From: JBKBKC01 sp046294265
GTDB lineage: Bacteria; Pseudomonadota; Alphaproteobacteria; Rhodobacterales; Rhodobacteraceae
DNA: 64,000 nucleotides
Assembly (NCBI GenBank): GCA_046294265.1
Contig: JBKBKC010000002.1
Span: forward strand, 275,510-339,509
Reading direction: 5' to 3'
The position numbers were made by a program, and so were the translations under genes. Under the pieces are notes generated by a model. That model searched no databases. It was given only the letters and a program-made list of their open reading frames with translations, and was not told the DNA's origin. Below are positions 51,547 to 59,692 of this stretch, one piece after another (position 1 is the first letter of the stretch; the number at the start of each line of letters is the position of its first letter).

Positions 51547-54029
51547 TGACGCTGCGCCATTCCCTTCTGGCGCTGGTGGCCGCGCTGGCGCTGGCTTCGG
51601 GCGCGCTGCCGCTGGTGGCGCAGACCCCGGGTACGAACGTGCAGCCGCGCGAGGCGGTAGCGGGAGAGGCGCCGCAGCCCGAGGCGCTGGACTATGAGGC
51701 CTGGGGGCGTCTGGCCGAACGCGCCGAGGAGGTGATCGGCACACGCGAGGCGACGCCGCTGGCGCTGGAACAGCTGCGCGCGCAGATCGCCGACTGGCGG
51801 GCGGCGTTCCTTGCGGCGCAGGGGGCCAATTCCACCCGCATCGTCACTTTGCGCGGCCAGATCGCGGCGCTGGGCGCGGTCCCGGCCGAGGGCGAGACGG
51901 AGGCCGAGGAGATCGCCACGCGCCGCCGCGAGCTGACCGAACAGCTGGTGCGCCAGCAGGCCCCGGTGATTGCAGCCGAAGAGGCCTACAGCCGTGCCGA
52001 CGGCCTGATCCGCGAGATCGATCGCATCCTGCGGGAGCGGCAGGCGGCCGAGCTGACGCGGCTGTGGCCCGCGCCGGTGAACCCGGCAAACTGGCCCGCC
52101 GCATTCGATGCGGTGGTCGGCACCGGCGAGACGCTGTGGCGCGAAACCGCCACCAATGCCGCCGACCCGCAGGTTCGCCGTGAGCTGATCGGCAACCTGC
52201 CGCTGATCCTGGCGCTGCTGGCTTTTGCGGTGGCGATGGTCTGGCGGGGGCGGCAGTGGTTCGAGCGCCTGCCGAACCTGCTGCGCGAGCGCGCCTCGGC
52301 ACGCGGGCGCGAGGTCTGGGCGCTGCTGGCCTCGCTGGGGCAGATCGTGGTGCCGGTGGCGGGGGTCTGGGCCTTTGTGGTGGGGCTGGGGCTGACGGGG
52401 CTGACCGGGCCGCAGGGCGCGGTGGTCGCCTCATCGCTGATCGTGGTGGGGTTTTCGGTGTTCTCGGCGCGATGGCTTGGGTTCCGGGTGTTTCCAAAGG
52501 GCGAGCCGGGCCCCGACACGCTGCGCCTGCCGCCCGAGCGGCGCAAGGAGGGGCGGCTGTCGGCCACCGTGCTGGGCCTGTTGCTGGCCATCGAGGCGGT
52601 TCGCGGCGTGCTGTTCGACCCCTTGCGCACACCCGAGGCGGCGCAGGCGGTGCTGGCCTTTCCGGGGCTTGCGCTCTCGGCGGTGCTGTTGTTCCGCATC
52701 GGCCAGTTGTTGCGCAGGCACGTGGCTGAGGATACGTCGCCCGGCGAGGGCGCCAGCTACCGCAACCGGCTGATCGGCATCATCGGCAATGGCGCGATGG
52801 CAGTGGGGGTGGTGGGGCCCCTGCTGGCCGCGTTGGGCTATGTCGCAGCAGGTGTCGGCATGGTCTATCCGGCGGTGGTGTCGCTGGGCCTCGTGGGCCT
52901 GTTGTTCATCCTGCAAAAGCTGGTGCGCGACACCTTTGCCCTCATCACCGGCAACGAGGAGACGGGGCGCGAGGCACTGGTGCCGGTGCTGATCGGATTC
53001 GTGCTGACGCTGGCGATGCTGCCGGTGCTGGCGCTGGTCTGGGGCGCCCGGCTGTCCGACCTCACCGAGGTGTTCAGCAGGCTGCGCGAGGGGTTCCAGC
53101 TGGGCCAGACGCGCATATCGCCGGCGGATTTTTTGTATTTCGCCGTGGTGTTCGGCATCCTGTTCACCATGACGCGGCTGTTCCAGGGCGCGCTGAAATC
53201 CACCATCCTGCCCAAGACCAGCCTCGATCAGGGCGGCCAGAATGCCGTGGTGGCGGGGGTGGGCTATGTGGGCATCTTCCTTGCGGCGCTGATCGCCATC
53301 AACTCAGCGGGGATCGACCTGTCGGGGCTGGCCATTGTGGCGGGGGCCTTGTCGGTGGGCATCGGGTTCGGCCTGCAGAACATCGTGTCGAACTTTGTCA
53401 GCGGCATCATCCTGTTGATCGAGCGGCCCGTCAGCGAGGGCGACTGGATCGAGGTGGGCGGCGTGCAGGGCACGGTAAAGGCAATCTCGGTTAGGTCCAC
53501 CCGCATCCAGACCTTCGACCGCACCGATGTGATCGTGCCCAACACCGACCTGATCGCGGGGCGGGTCACCAACTGGACGCGGTTCAACCTGACGGGGCGG
53601 CTGATCGTGCCGGTGGGGGTGGCTTACGGATCGGATACGCGGCGTGTGTCGGCGGTCCTGCGCGAGATTGCGGAGGCTCAGCCGCTGGCAGTGCTGAACC
53701 CGCCGCCGCTGGTTACCTTCATGGGCTTTGGCGCCGACAGCCTGAACTTCGAGATCCGGGTCATCCTGCGCGACGTGAACTTTGGCCTGTCGGTGCGCAC
53801 CGAGATCAACCACCAGATCGTCGAACGATTTGCCGCCGAGGGGATCGAGATCCCCTTTGCGCAGCGCGACATCTGGCTGCGCAACCCCGAGGCACTGGCG
53901 GGCATCGTGCCCGCGGCGGCCCCGGCCTCTGCCCGGGCTGCGATGGCCGCGCCTGAAGCCGAGCTTCGCCCCGACATCTGGCCCGAAGAGCGGCCCGCCC
54001 CCGGCAGCGATGAGGAGAGCGCCCCGTGA
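51546..54029 (+). CDS. DUF3772-containing MscS-family mechanosensitive channel
   Basis: An 827-residue inner-membrane channel protein. A signal peptide (~1-27) leads into a periplasmic coiled-coil DUF3772 region (~40-190). Many helices follow, and the C-terminal MscS core has the pore helix SVGIGFGLQNIVSNFVSGIILL and the beta domain GVQGTVKAISVRSTRIQTFD. This is the large MscK/YbdG-like class protecting against osmotic downshock. It is coupled to cysK upstream and overlaps alaX downstream. Confidence 0.92.
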   Translation: MTLRHSLLALVAALALASGALPLVAQTPGTNVQPREAVAGEAPQPEALDYEAWGRLAERAEEVIGTREATPLALEQLRAQIADWRAAFLAAQGANSTRIVTLRGQIAALGAVPAEGETEAEEIATRRRELTEQLVRQQAPVIAAEEAYSRADGLIREIDRILRERQAAELTRLWPAPVNPANWPAAFDAVVGTGETLWRETATNAADPQVRRELIGNLPLILALLAFAVAMVWRGRQWFERLPNLLRERASARGREVWALLASLGQIVVPVAGVWAFVVGLGLTGLTGPQGAVVASSLIVVGFSVFSARWLGFRVFPKGEPGPDTLRLPPERRKEGRLSATVLGLLLAIEAVRGVLFDPLRTPEAAQAVLAFPGLALSAVLLFRIGQLLRRHVAEDTSPGEGASYRNRLIGIIGNGAMAVGVVGPLLAALGYVAAGVGMVYPAVVSLGLVGLLFILQKLVRDTFALITGNEETGREALVPVLIGFVLTLAMLPVLALVWGARLSDLTEVFSRLREGFQLGQTRISPADFLYFAVVFGILFTMTRLFQGALKSTILPKTSLDQGGQNAVVAGVGYVGIFLAALIAINSAGIDLSGLAIVAGALSVGIGFGLQNIVSNFVSGIILLIERPVSEGDWIEVGGVQGTVKAISVRSTRIQTFDRTDVIVPNTDLIAGRVTNWTRFNLTGRLIVPVGVAYGSDTRRVSAVLREIAEAQPLAVLNPPPLVTFMGFGADSLNFEIRVILRDVNFGLSVRTEINHQIVERFAAEGIEIPFAQRDIWLRNPEALAGIVPAAAPASARAAMAAPEAELRPDIWPEERPAPGSDEESAP

Positions 54030-54742
54030 CCGAGCTTTTGTTTCGCGACGATGCCTATCTGACCGATGCCGAGGCCAGGGTGGTGGCCCATACCGACGCA
54101 GGCGGCGTGGTGCTGGACCGCACGGTGTTTTACCCCACCGGCGGCGGCCAGCCGGGTGACAGCGGCTGGCTGATCTGGGAGGGCGGGCGGCTGCCGGTCG
54201 CGACGGCGGTCAAGGCGGAGGACGGGGGGGTTGCGCTGATCGTGGCCGAACCGGTGGCGCTGCCGCCGGTGGGTGCGCGGGTGCGCCAGATGCTGGACTG
54301 GGGGCGGCGGCATCAGCACATGCGCATCCATACCGCGCTGCACCTTCTGTCGGTGGTGATCCCCCTGCCGGTGACGGGCGGCCAGATCGGGGCCGGGCGC
54401 GGACGGCTGGATTTCGACATGCCGGACCCGCCCGGGGATGTGGCGGCGATCGAGGCCGCGCTGAACGGCCTGATCGAGCAGGACCTGCCCGTCACCGAGG
54501 ACTGGATCACCGATGCGGAGCTTGCCGCCAATCCGGCGCTGGTAAAGACAATGTCGGTGATGCCGCCGATGGGCCAAGGCCGCGTGCGGCTGATCCGCAT
54601 CGGGCAGGGCGGGGCCGAGGTCGATCTGCAGCCCTGCGGCGGCACCCATGTCGCGCGCACCGCCGAGATCGGGCGGGTGGAGCTGGGCCGGATCGAGAAG
54701 AAAGGCCGCCAGAACCGCCGCGTGTCGATCACGCTGGTTTGA
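54026..54742 (+). CDS. alaX: Alanyl-tRNA editing protein AlaX
   Basis: A free-standing editing domain that removes serine or glycine from mischarged tRNA-Ala. The 238-residue chain contains the beta-barrel DRTVFYPTGGGQPGDSG and the zinc ligands HMRIHTALH (HxxxH) and CGGTH (CxxxH). The start is GTG 54026, overlapping the MscS stop as GTGA. It is the last core gene before the accessory island; the IS21 remnant begins about 190 bases later. Confidence 0.94.
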   Translation: MTELLFRDDAYLTDAEARVVAHTDAGGVVLDRTVFYPTGGGQPGDSGWLIWEGGRLPVATAVKAEDGGVALIVAEPVALPPVGARVRQMLDWGRRHQHMRIHTALHLLSVVIPLPVTGGQIGAGRGRLDFDMPDPPGDVAAIEAALNGLIEQDLPVTEDWITDAELAANPALVKTMSVMPPMGQGRVRLIRIGQGGAEVDLQPCGGTHVARTAEIGRVELGRIEKKGRQNRRVSITLV

Positions 54743-54894
54743 CCGGGCGGAGGCGCGGGGTGGCCTGTTGCGCGCAGTGTCACGCAACCGATGGCAGTAT
54801 CATGCTGGCCTAGGCCATGTTCGGACAGGGGGTCGTGACGCGGGTTTTCGGCGGTGTTCCCGGGCGTGGAATCTACCACATCGAGCCATGGCTA

Positions 54895-54920
54895 CGCCAC
54901 TGGTCCGAGTGACCATGGCG
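54895..54920. repeat. Hairpin repeat, left copy
   Basis: An imperfect palindrome (arms CGCCACTG and CCATGGCG) around the ten-base loop GTCCGAGTGA. A near copy lies at 63167-63192 inside the istB remnant; the 28-base context matches at 24 positions, in the same orientation. It sits ten bases before the surviving istA sequence. Confidence 0.65.
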
Positions 54921-54930
54921 AGGGCGCACG

Positions 54931-55719
54931 GCGGTTGAGCGGGTCGGCGGGGGCAAGGAGCGGCAAATCAACATGCGGTTCCTCGCCATGGCGAACCACT
55001 ACGTCCAGGAGCCCGAGTTCTGCAATCCGGCGGCGGGTTGGGAGAAGGGGCAAGTCGAGAAGAACGTTCGGGATTCCCGTCACCAGATGTTGCAAGGCAT
55101 GCCGGCCTTCCCCGACCTTGCCGCGCTGAACGCCTGGTTGGAGTAGCGTTGCCCTGAACCGTGGAGCGAGACCCCGCATGGCAAACAGCCTGGCACGATT
55201 GCCGATGCCTGGTCAGAAGAGCGGGCCACGCTTATGCCGCTGCCCGTCGCCTTTGACGGCTTCGTTGAACTGGGAAGGCGCATCTTTCCCACCTGTCTGG
55301 TCAGCTTCGAGTGCAATCGCTACAGCGTCCCGGCGTCCTTCGCGAAACGGCCTGTCAGCCTGCGGGTCTATCCCGACCGGCTGGTGGTCGCGGCCGGGGG
55401 GAATATCCTGTGCGAACAGGCCCGCGTGATCCAGCGCAGCCACCACTTGCCGCCGCAGGCGATCTACGACTGGCGGCATTATCTGGCGGTCGTGCAAAGG
55501 ATGCCCGGAGCCCTTCGGAACGGCGCACCCTTCTTGGAATTGCCTCGTGCCTTCAGACAGTCGCAGGATCACATGCTCCGCCGCCCCGGTGGCGACAGAG
55601 AGATGGTTGATATCTTGGCGCTGGTCCTGCATCAGGATGAACAAGCTGTGCTGGCGGCCGTGGAAATGGCTCTGGCAACGGGCGTGCCCACCAAGACGCA
55701 TGTCCTGAATCCTCGATGA
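54931..55719 (+). pseudogene. istA: IS21-family transposase IstA, C-terminal remnant with amber codon
   Basis: One continuous frame encodes the C-terminal half of IstA: GGGKERQINMRFLAMANHY, FCNPAAGWEKGQVEKNV and later FERN-like FECNRYSVPASFA, IYDWRHYLAVVQR and GVPTKTHVLN. It is interrupted by TAG at 55144-55146, where relatives carry glutamine (NAWLE-stop-RC). The N-terminal HTH and most of the DDE domain are absent, and the 3' end is cut right after VLN. The flanking DNA then changes to a VOC fragment. The gene cannot make an active transposase. Confidence 0.88.
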
Positions 55720-55935
55720 AAAACCCGGATCACTTCCGGGTGGAAATCAACAGGCATGTCGAAAAGCCGCCGCGCACGACATGGAAGGTGACGCCGCTGC
55801 ACGAGCTTTGGCTGACCGACCCGGACGGCACGCCGATCGAAATCTATGCGCGCCTCACACCAGAGGAATTGGCGGCCATGCCCGAAGGTCCGGCGCCGGA
55901 TACCTTGTTCCCGGGACCGCGCCGGAACGTCCAGC
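55720..55935 (+). pseudogene. Fragment of a VOC-fold (glyoxalase-like) protein
   Basis: The frame encodes TPLHELWLTDPDGTPIEIYA followed by RLTPEELAAMPEG, a C-terminal end typical of VOC-superfamily proteins, including those in arsenic clusters. The upstream part is missing and replaced by the istA remnant; downstream the frame runs into non-homologous sequence. It is a scrap, probably left by insertion and deletion. The exact family is uncertain. Confidence 0.6.
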
Positions 55936-56025
55936 GAGAGGTCACCTCCGCATGCGGCGCATCGGTCTCGACCCGAAGGCCCCTCACATTCCGCCTTCCC
56001 AAGCGTCACGCCACATTGCAAGCCG

Positions 56026-56184
56026 TTGCCCTTGCGCCTCGCCTTCGCGGCAGGCGCGATGCTTTATGTCATCAGTTCCGAAATCAATCCCGAAACCCAA
56101 CGCAGCGGGCACCAGAACAGGGCGACGCTCGGCTTGGCCCCAGGGCTTGTCATCATGCTGTTCCTTGACTTCTGGTTGGGCTGA
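56026..56184 (+). pseudogene. C-terminal fragment of a ZIP-family metal transporter
   Basis: About 50 residues (LAFAAGAMLYVISSEINPET, then HQNRATLGLAPGLVIMLFLD, ending FWLG and a stop) match the last two helices of ZIP transporters, with the conserved GAM and SSEINPE region. No start or upstream helices remain. It precedes the arsR promoter region directly. Metal specificity is not inferable. Confidence 0.72.
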
Positions 56185-56214
56185 GGACGGCAAACGGAAC
56201 CTTGCTTGCGACAA

Positions 56215-56256
56215 GTTGTCAAATCATCATATGACAATTGAACCATATGATTTTTG
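56215..56256 (+). promoter_or_regulatory. Candidate ArsR operator/promoter
   Basis: An A/T-rich block upstream of arsR holds the inverted pair AAATCATCATATG and CATATGATTT, plus TTGTCA...TGACAA at 56216-56238. This resembles ArsR-type dyads around a promoter. TATGAT at 56246 could be a -10, but no good -35 is in register. It lies about 40 bases before the start codon. Confidence 0.5.
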
Positions 56257-56296
56257 CGTGTATCTGCGGATGAGCGCATAAGCGCAGGAGCACATC

Positions 56297-56587
56297 ATGC
56301 CGCTCGCCGTTCTTTCCGCCTTGTCCGAACCCACCCGCCTTGCCGCGATCCGCATCCTTGCCGATGGCGGTGAGCATTGCGTGTGTGAATTGATGAAGCG
56401 GCTTGACGCTACGCAAAGCCGGATGTCGCGGCATATGCAAACCTTGAAACAGTCCGGTCTGGTGACCGACAGGCGCGATGCCCAGTGGGTGCGCTATCGG
56501 TTGAACCCGGATCTTCCCCCGGCCACCTGCGCCATTCTGGATGCCGTGCTGCGGGCTGCCGAAATCGAAGAAAGCCTCGCCGCATGA
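56297..56587 (+). CDS. ArsR-family metalloregulator with CVC motif
   Basis: A 96-residue winged-helix repressor. The metal site motif EHCVCELM (C28, C30) corresponds to the alpha3 As(III) site of classical ArsR; a further cysteine is at 78. The recognition helix region is DATQSRMSRHMQTLKQSGLV. The usual persulfide-sensor cysteine layout (BigR/SqrR) is not evident. CAGGAG precedes ATG 56297. It overlaps the permease by four bases, so it probably represses the whole downstream run. Confidence 0.93.
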   Translation: MPLAVLSALSEPTRLAAIRILADGGEHCVCELMKRLDATQSRMSRHMQTLKQSGLVTDRRDAQWVRYRLNPDLPPATCAILDAVLRAAEIEESLAA

Positions 56588-57642
56588 GCGTTCAAACCAC
56601 CTCTCACCCCTCGCCGCGCCCGGACTGGATCTGGCATATTGGACTGGTTGCCTTTTTTGTCGTCTGGTGGCTGGTTTATGGCCAGTTGATCCCGTTCTCG
56701 GAACTGGTCACATCGCTGTTTCCGGTCGAGCGTCACAGCCATACCGGCGAGGCGATTGCTTTCTTTTCTTACGATGTGCCCAAGGTGATGATGCTGCTGA
56801 CGCTGATCGTGTTTGCGATGGGCGTCGTGCGCAGCTACTTTTCACCCGAACGGACCCGCGCGATGCTGGCGGGCAAACGCGAAGGCGTCGGCAATGTCAT
56901 GGCGGCAGGCCTTGGCGTGATGACGCCGTTCTGTTCCTGCTCGGCGGTGCCCTTGTTCATCGGTCTTGTGTCGGCGGGCGTGCCGTTGGGGGTGACGTTT
57001 TCCTTCCTGATCGCGGCACCCATGGTGAACGAGGTCGCGCTGGCATTGTTGTTTGGGCTGGTAGGCTGGAAGGTCGCGATGACCTATTTCGCCTTTGGCC
57101 TTTCCATCGCCGTGGTAGCGGGTTGGGTGATTGGCAAGCTGAAGCTGGAAGGCTGGTTGCAGGATTGGGTGCGCGATATCCATTCTGGTGCCACCGCCCC
57201 TGACGCCGCCGATGATGCACCGCTGACGCTGGTGGCCCGCTATCATCTGGGCATTGAGGCGGTGCGCGAGATTTTCGGCCGGGTCTGGATGTGGATCATC
57301 CTCGGCATTGGCATGGGCGCGCTCATCCATGGCTATGTGCCGGAGGATCTGATGGCGCGGATCATGGGAGCGGATGCCTGGTGGTCGGTTCCTGCGGCCG
57401 TGGCGATCGGCATTCCGATGTACACCAATGCGGCCGGTGTGATCCCGATCGTCGAGGCGCTTCTCGGCAAGGGGGCCGCCCTTGGCACTGTGCTCTCCTT
57501 CATGATGGCGGTGATCGCGCTGAGCCTGCCCGAGATGATCATTCTGAAACAAGTGCTGACGCTGCGCCTGATCGCCGTCTTCGTCGGCGTGGTCGGCAGC
57601 GGCATCCTTGCCGTCGGCTATCTGTTCAACTTTCTGTTCTGA
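56584..57642 (+). CDS. DUF318 (ArsP/YraQ-type) permease
   Basis: A 352-residue membrane permease with about eight helices. The signature TPFCSCSAVPLFIGLVSAGV and its second-half partner AIGIPMYTNAAGVIPIVEAL are typical. Family members export trivalent organoarsenicals (ArsP), but related ones have unknown substrates; three conserved-type cysteines are in the FCSCS stretch. Its ATG overlaps the ArsR stop (ATGA). A small CxxC redox protein follows, a pairing often seen with this permease. Confidence 0.92.
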   Translation: MSVQTTSHPSPRPDWIWHIGLVAFFVVWWLVYGQLIPFSELVTSLFPVERHSHTGEAIAFFSYDVPKVMMLLTLIVFAMGVVRSYFSPERTRAMLAGKREGVGNVMAAGLGVMTPFCSCSAVPLFIGLVSAGVPLGVTFSFLIAAPMVNEVALALLFGLVGWKVAMTYFAFGLSIAVVAGWVIGKLKLEGWLQDWVRDIHSGATAPDAADDAPLTLVARYHLGIEAVREIFGRVWMWIILGIGMGALIHGYVPEDLMARIMGADAWWSVPAAVAIGIPMYTNAAGVIPIVEALLGKGAALGTVLSFMMAVIALSLPEMIILKQVLTLRLIAVFVGVVGSGILAVGYLFNFLF

Positions 57643-57653
57643 TGGGAAAAAAT

Positions 57654-57884
57654 ATGGAAATCAAGGTTCTGGGCCCGGGTTGCGCCAAGTGCAAGGCAAC
57701 CGCCGACATGATCAATCGTGTGGCGGCCGAAAAGGAAAAATCCGTGACCGTCGTCAAGATCGAAGACATGCGCGAGATCGTGGGGTTTGGCGTGATGACC
57801 ACACCCGCCGTCGTGGTGGGGGGCAAGGTTGTCCACAAGGGCTCCGTGCCGACGCACGATCAAGTAGTTGCCTGGTTGGTTTGA
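57654..57884 (+). CDS. Small redox-active disulfide protein (thioredoxin_3 type)
   Basis: A 76-residue thioredoxin-fold protein of the small redox-active disulfide type. It begins MEIKVLGPGCAKCKATADMI, with active site CAKC, and has the cis-proline region VMTTPAVVVGGKVVHKG. ATG 57654 with GGGA seven bases upstream is preferred; ATG 57642, overlapping the permease stop, adds four residues. It may act as the thiol partner of the permease. Confidence 0.9.
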   Translation: MEIKVLGPGCAKCKATADMINRVAAEKEKSVTVVKIEDMREIVGFGVMTTPAVVVGGKVVHKGSVPTHDQVVAWLV

Positions 57885-57888
57885 CATC

Positions 57889-58119
57889 ATGGGTTCGCAC
57901 AAGAAGTTCCACTTGGTATTTTCGCTGATCATGGGCGCAATGATGGTGTTCGTGATGACCTTTGTCATCACCGCCGTGAACCTTGGGTTTGGGCCGCACT
58001 TCCTTGCGGCCTGGGCCCGGGTGTTCGGGATCGCCTATGTGATTGCGGTTCCCGTGATCTTTTTCCTTGCTCCCATGGCGCGCAAGCTGACCGGTGCTTT
58101 GCTTGGCGTTAAAGCCTGA
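57889..58119 (+). CDS. DUF2798-family two-helix membrane protein
   Basis: A 76-residue protein with two membrane helices (LVFSLIMGAMMVFVMTFVIT and FGIAYVIAVPVIFFLAPM) and a basic N-terminus (MGSHKKFH). It matches DUF2798, whose function is unknown. It starts four bases after the small redox gene. Confidence 0.85.
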   Translation: MGSHKKFHLVFSLIMGAMMVFVMTFVITAVNLGFGPHFLAAWARVFGIAYVIAVPVIFFLAPMARKLTGALLGVKA

Positions 58120-58130
58120 AAGGACACGTC

Positions 58131-58592
58131 ATGAACGAACCGCTCAAGAAAGTCCTGACCGAGGCGCGCGAGGTTTGCCCCACCGCCTCGCAGCGGTTGC
58201 TCAAGGAAGGCGCTCTCCTGGTGGATGTGCGCGAACCGCACGAAGTTGCACAAGTTGGCTATGCCGGGTGCGATGTGGTCAACATCCCGCTTTCACGGTT
58301 GGAGGATCGCTGGCACGAAGTGCCGCGCGACCGTGATGTGATCCTGGCCTGCGCCGTTGGCGAACGCAGCCTGAAGGCCACCTATTTCCTGATGTATCAG
58401 GGCTATGACCGTGTGTCGAACATGCGCCCCGGCATCGCGCGCTGGGTTGCGCGCGGTTTTCCGATCACCGGGTCGGACGAAGCGGTGGCATCATCCGAGG
58501 CGGCATCGTCATGCTGCGGCGCGGCGCCAGAGCCTGTGGCGGCAAGCTGCTGTGGCGGCGACACGCCTGCCAAATCCGGCGGGTGTTGCTGA
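58131..58592 (+). CDS. Rhodanese-domain protein with C-terminal vicinal-cysteine tail
   Basis: A 153-residue single-domain sulfurtransferase. The rhodanese core (LLVDVREPHEVAQVGYAG ... ) has the catalytic loop CAVGERS. After the domain comes a 35-residue low-complexity tail with three CC pairs (SSCCGAA, ASCCGGD, GGCC at the end). Vicinal thiols of this kind can bind soft metal(loid)s or carry sulfane sulfur; that role here is inferred. The stop overlaps the ATG of the thioredoxin gene. Confidence 0.9.
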   Translation: MNEPLKKVLTEAREVCPTASQRLLKEGALLVDVREPHEVAQVGYAGCDVVNIPLSRLEDRWHEVPRDRDVILACAVGERSLKATYFLMYQGYDRVSNMRPGIARWVARGFPITGSDEAVASSEAASSCCGAAPEPVAASCCGGDTPAKSGGCC

Positions 58593-58996
58593 TGCGCGGG
58601 GGCGCGGCACTCCTGACCCTGGCCGTCGCGGGGGCTGCCGCCCTCTGGCTGACCGGCACGGACACTGCGCTCCAATCGGGCTTGCCTGCTGACCCCATCG
58701 CACAGGCCCGCCAGTCCCGCAAACCCGTGCTCGTCGAGTTTGGCGCAGGCACCTGTGCCGCCTGCCGCGAGATGAAGCGCGTGTTGGCCGAGATTGAGGC
58801 CAGTCACGGCGACCGGCTGGTGATTGTTGATATCGAGTTCGGCACCCCCGAGGGCCGGATGGTGCTCGGCCAATCCGCGATTCAGGCGATCCCGACGCAA
58901 CTGTTCTTTGCAGCGGATGGGACCGAGGCCGGCCGCCACCTCGGCGCGATCCCGGCGGATCAGATTTTGGCCAGGCTGGGGCTCGCCGATGGGTGA
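58592..58996 (+). CDS. Exported or membrane-anchored thioredoxin-like protein
   Basis: A 134-residue thioredoxin-fold protein. An N-terminal hydrophobic segment (ALLTLAVAGAAALWLTG) would export or anchor it in the periplasm. The active site is GTCAACREM (CAAC), and the cis-proline is in AIPTQLFF. It overlaps ccdA by eight bases, so CcdA very probably supplies its electrons. Confidence 0.9.
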   Translation: MRGGAALLTLAVAGAAALWLTGTDTALQSGLPADPIAQARQSRKPVLVEFGAGTCAACREMKRVLAEIEASHGDRLVIVDIEFGTPEGRMVLGQSAIQAIPTQLFFAADGTEAGRHLGAIPADQILARLGLADG

Positions 58997-59681
58997 TGCG
59001 GCGATCCCCGGCGCGGCATTCACGGCGGGCCTGCTGTCTGCAGCAAGCCCTTGTCTGTTGGCCGCCCTGCCGGTGACGGTGGGGTTTGTCGGCGGCGGGG
59101 CGCAGGATGGCCGCGCCGCCTTGCGTCTGACGCTGGGGTTCATCCTTGGCATGGTGGTGGCCTTTGTGGCCCTTGGTCTTGCCGCTGCCCGCCTTGGCAT
59201 GTTTTACGGCACATTTGGCCGCGGCTGGACGGCGCTTGGCGGCGCGGTGATCGGGGCGGGCGGGCTGTGGCTTTTGTTGCGCCGGGACGGCGGCGCGATC
59301 TGCCCAACCGCCCTTCAGGGCTGGATGGAACATCATTTCAAGGGTTCTGGCCTTTTGGGGGCTGCGGCGTTGGGCGGGCTGACCGGCACCGTGCTGACGC
59401 CTTGCGCCACCCCGGTTCTGGGCGCGGCGCTGGCGCTGGCCGGATCGGGCGGCGGCATGGGTGGCTCGGTGCTGACCGGCGCCATGATGCTGCTGGCCTA
59501 TGCCATCGGGCGCAGTCCGCTCATGGTGCTGGCCGGTCTTGCGCCTCAGAGCCTGAACACCATTTCACGTCGGCTTGGCCCGGTCGAGCATCTGATCCCC
59601 GGCCCGCGCGCCTTTTCCGCCCTGATGGTGGTGGCGGGCCTCTGGCTGATCTTTCAATCCGGCATCCTGCCGCAAACCTGA
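58989..59681 (+). CDS. CcdA-type thiol-electron transporter
   Basis: A 230-residue membrane protein of about six helices that moves reducing equivalents from cytoplasmic thioredoxin to the periplasm. The two redox cysteines are in AASPCLLAALPV and LTPCATPVLGA, the diagnostic positions. It is coupled to the thioredoxin gene upstream. The pair resembles SoxV/SoxW of sulfur oxidisers, but no other sox genes are present. Confidence 0.92.
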   Translation: MGDAAIPGAAFTAGLLSAASPCLLAALPVTVGFVGGGAQDGRAALRLTLGFILGMVVAFVALGLAAARLGMFYGTFGRGWTALGGAVIGAGGLWLLLRRDGGAICPTALQGWMEHHFKGSGLLGAAALGGLTGTVLTPCATPVLGAALALAGSGGGMGGSVLTGAMMLLAYAIGRSPLMVLAGLAPQSLNTISRRLGPVEHLIPGPRAFSALMVVAGLWLIFQSGILPQT

Positions 59682-59692
59682 CTGGAAAACCG

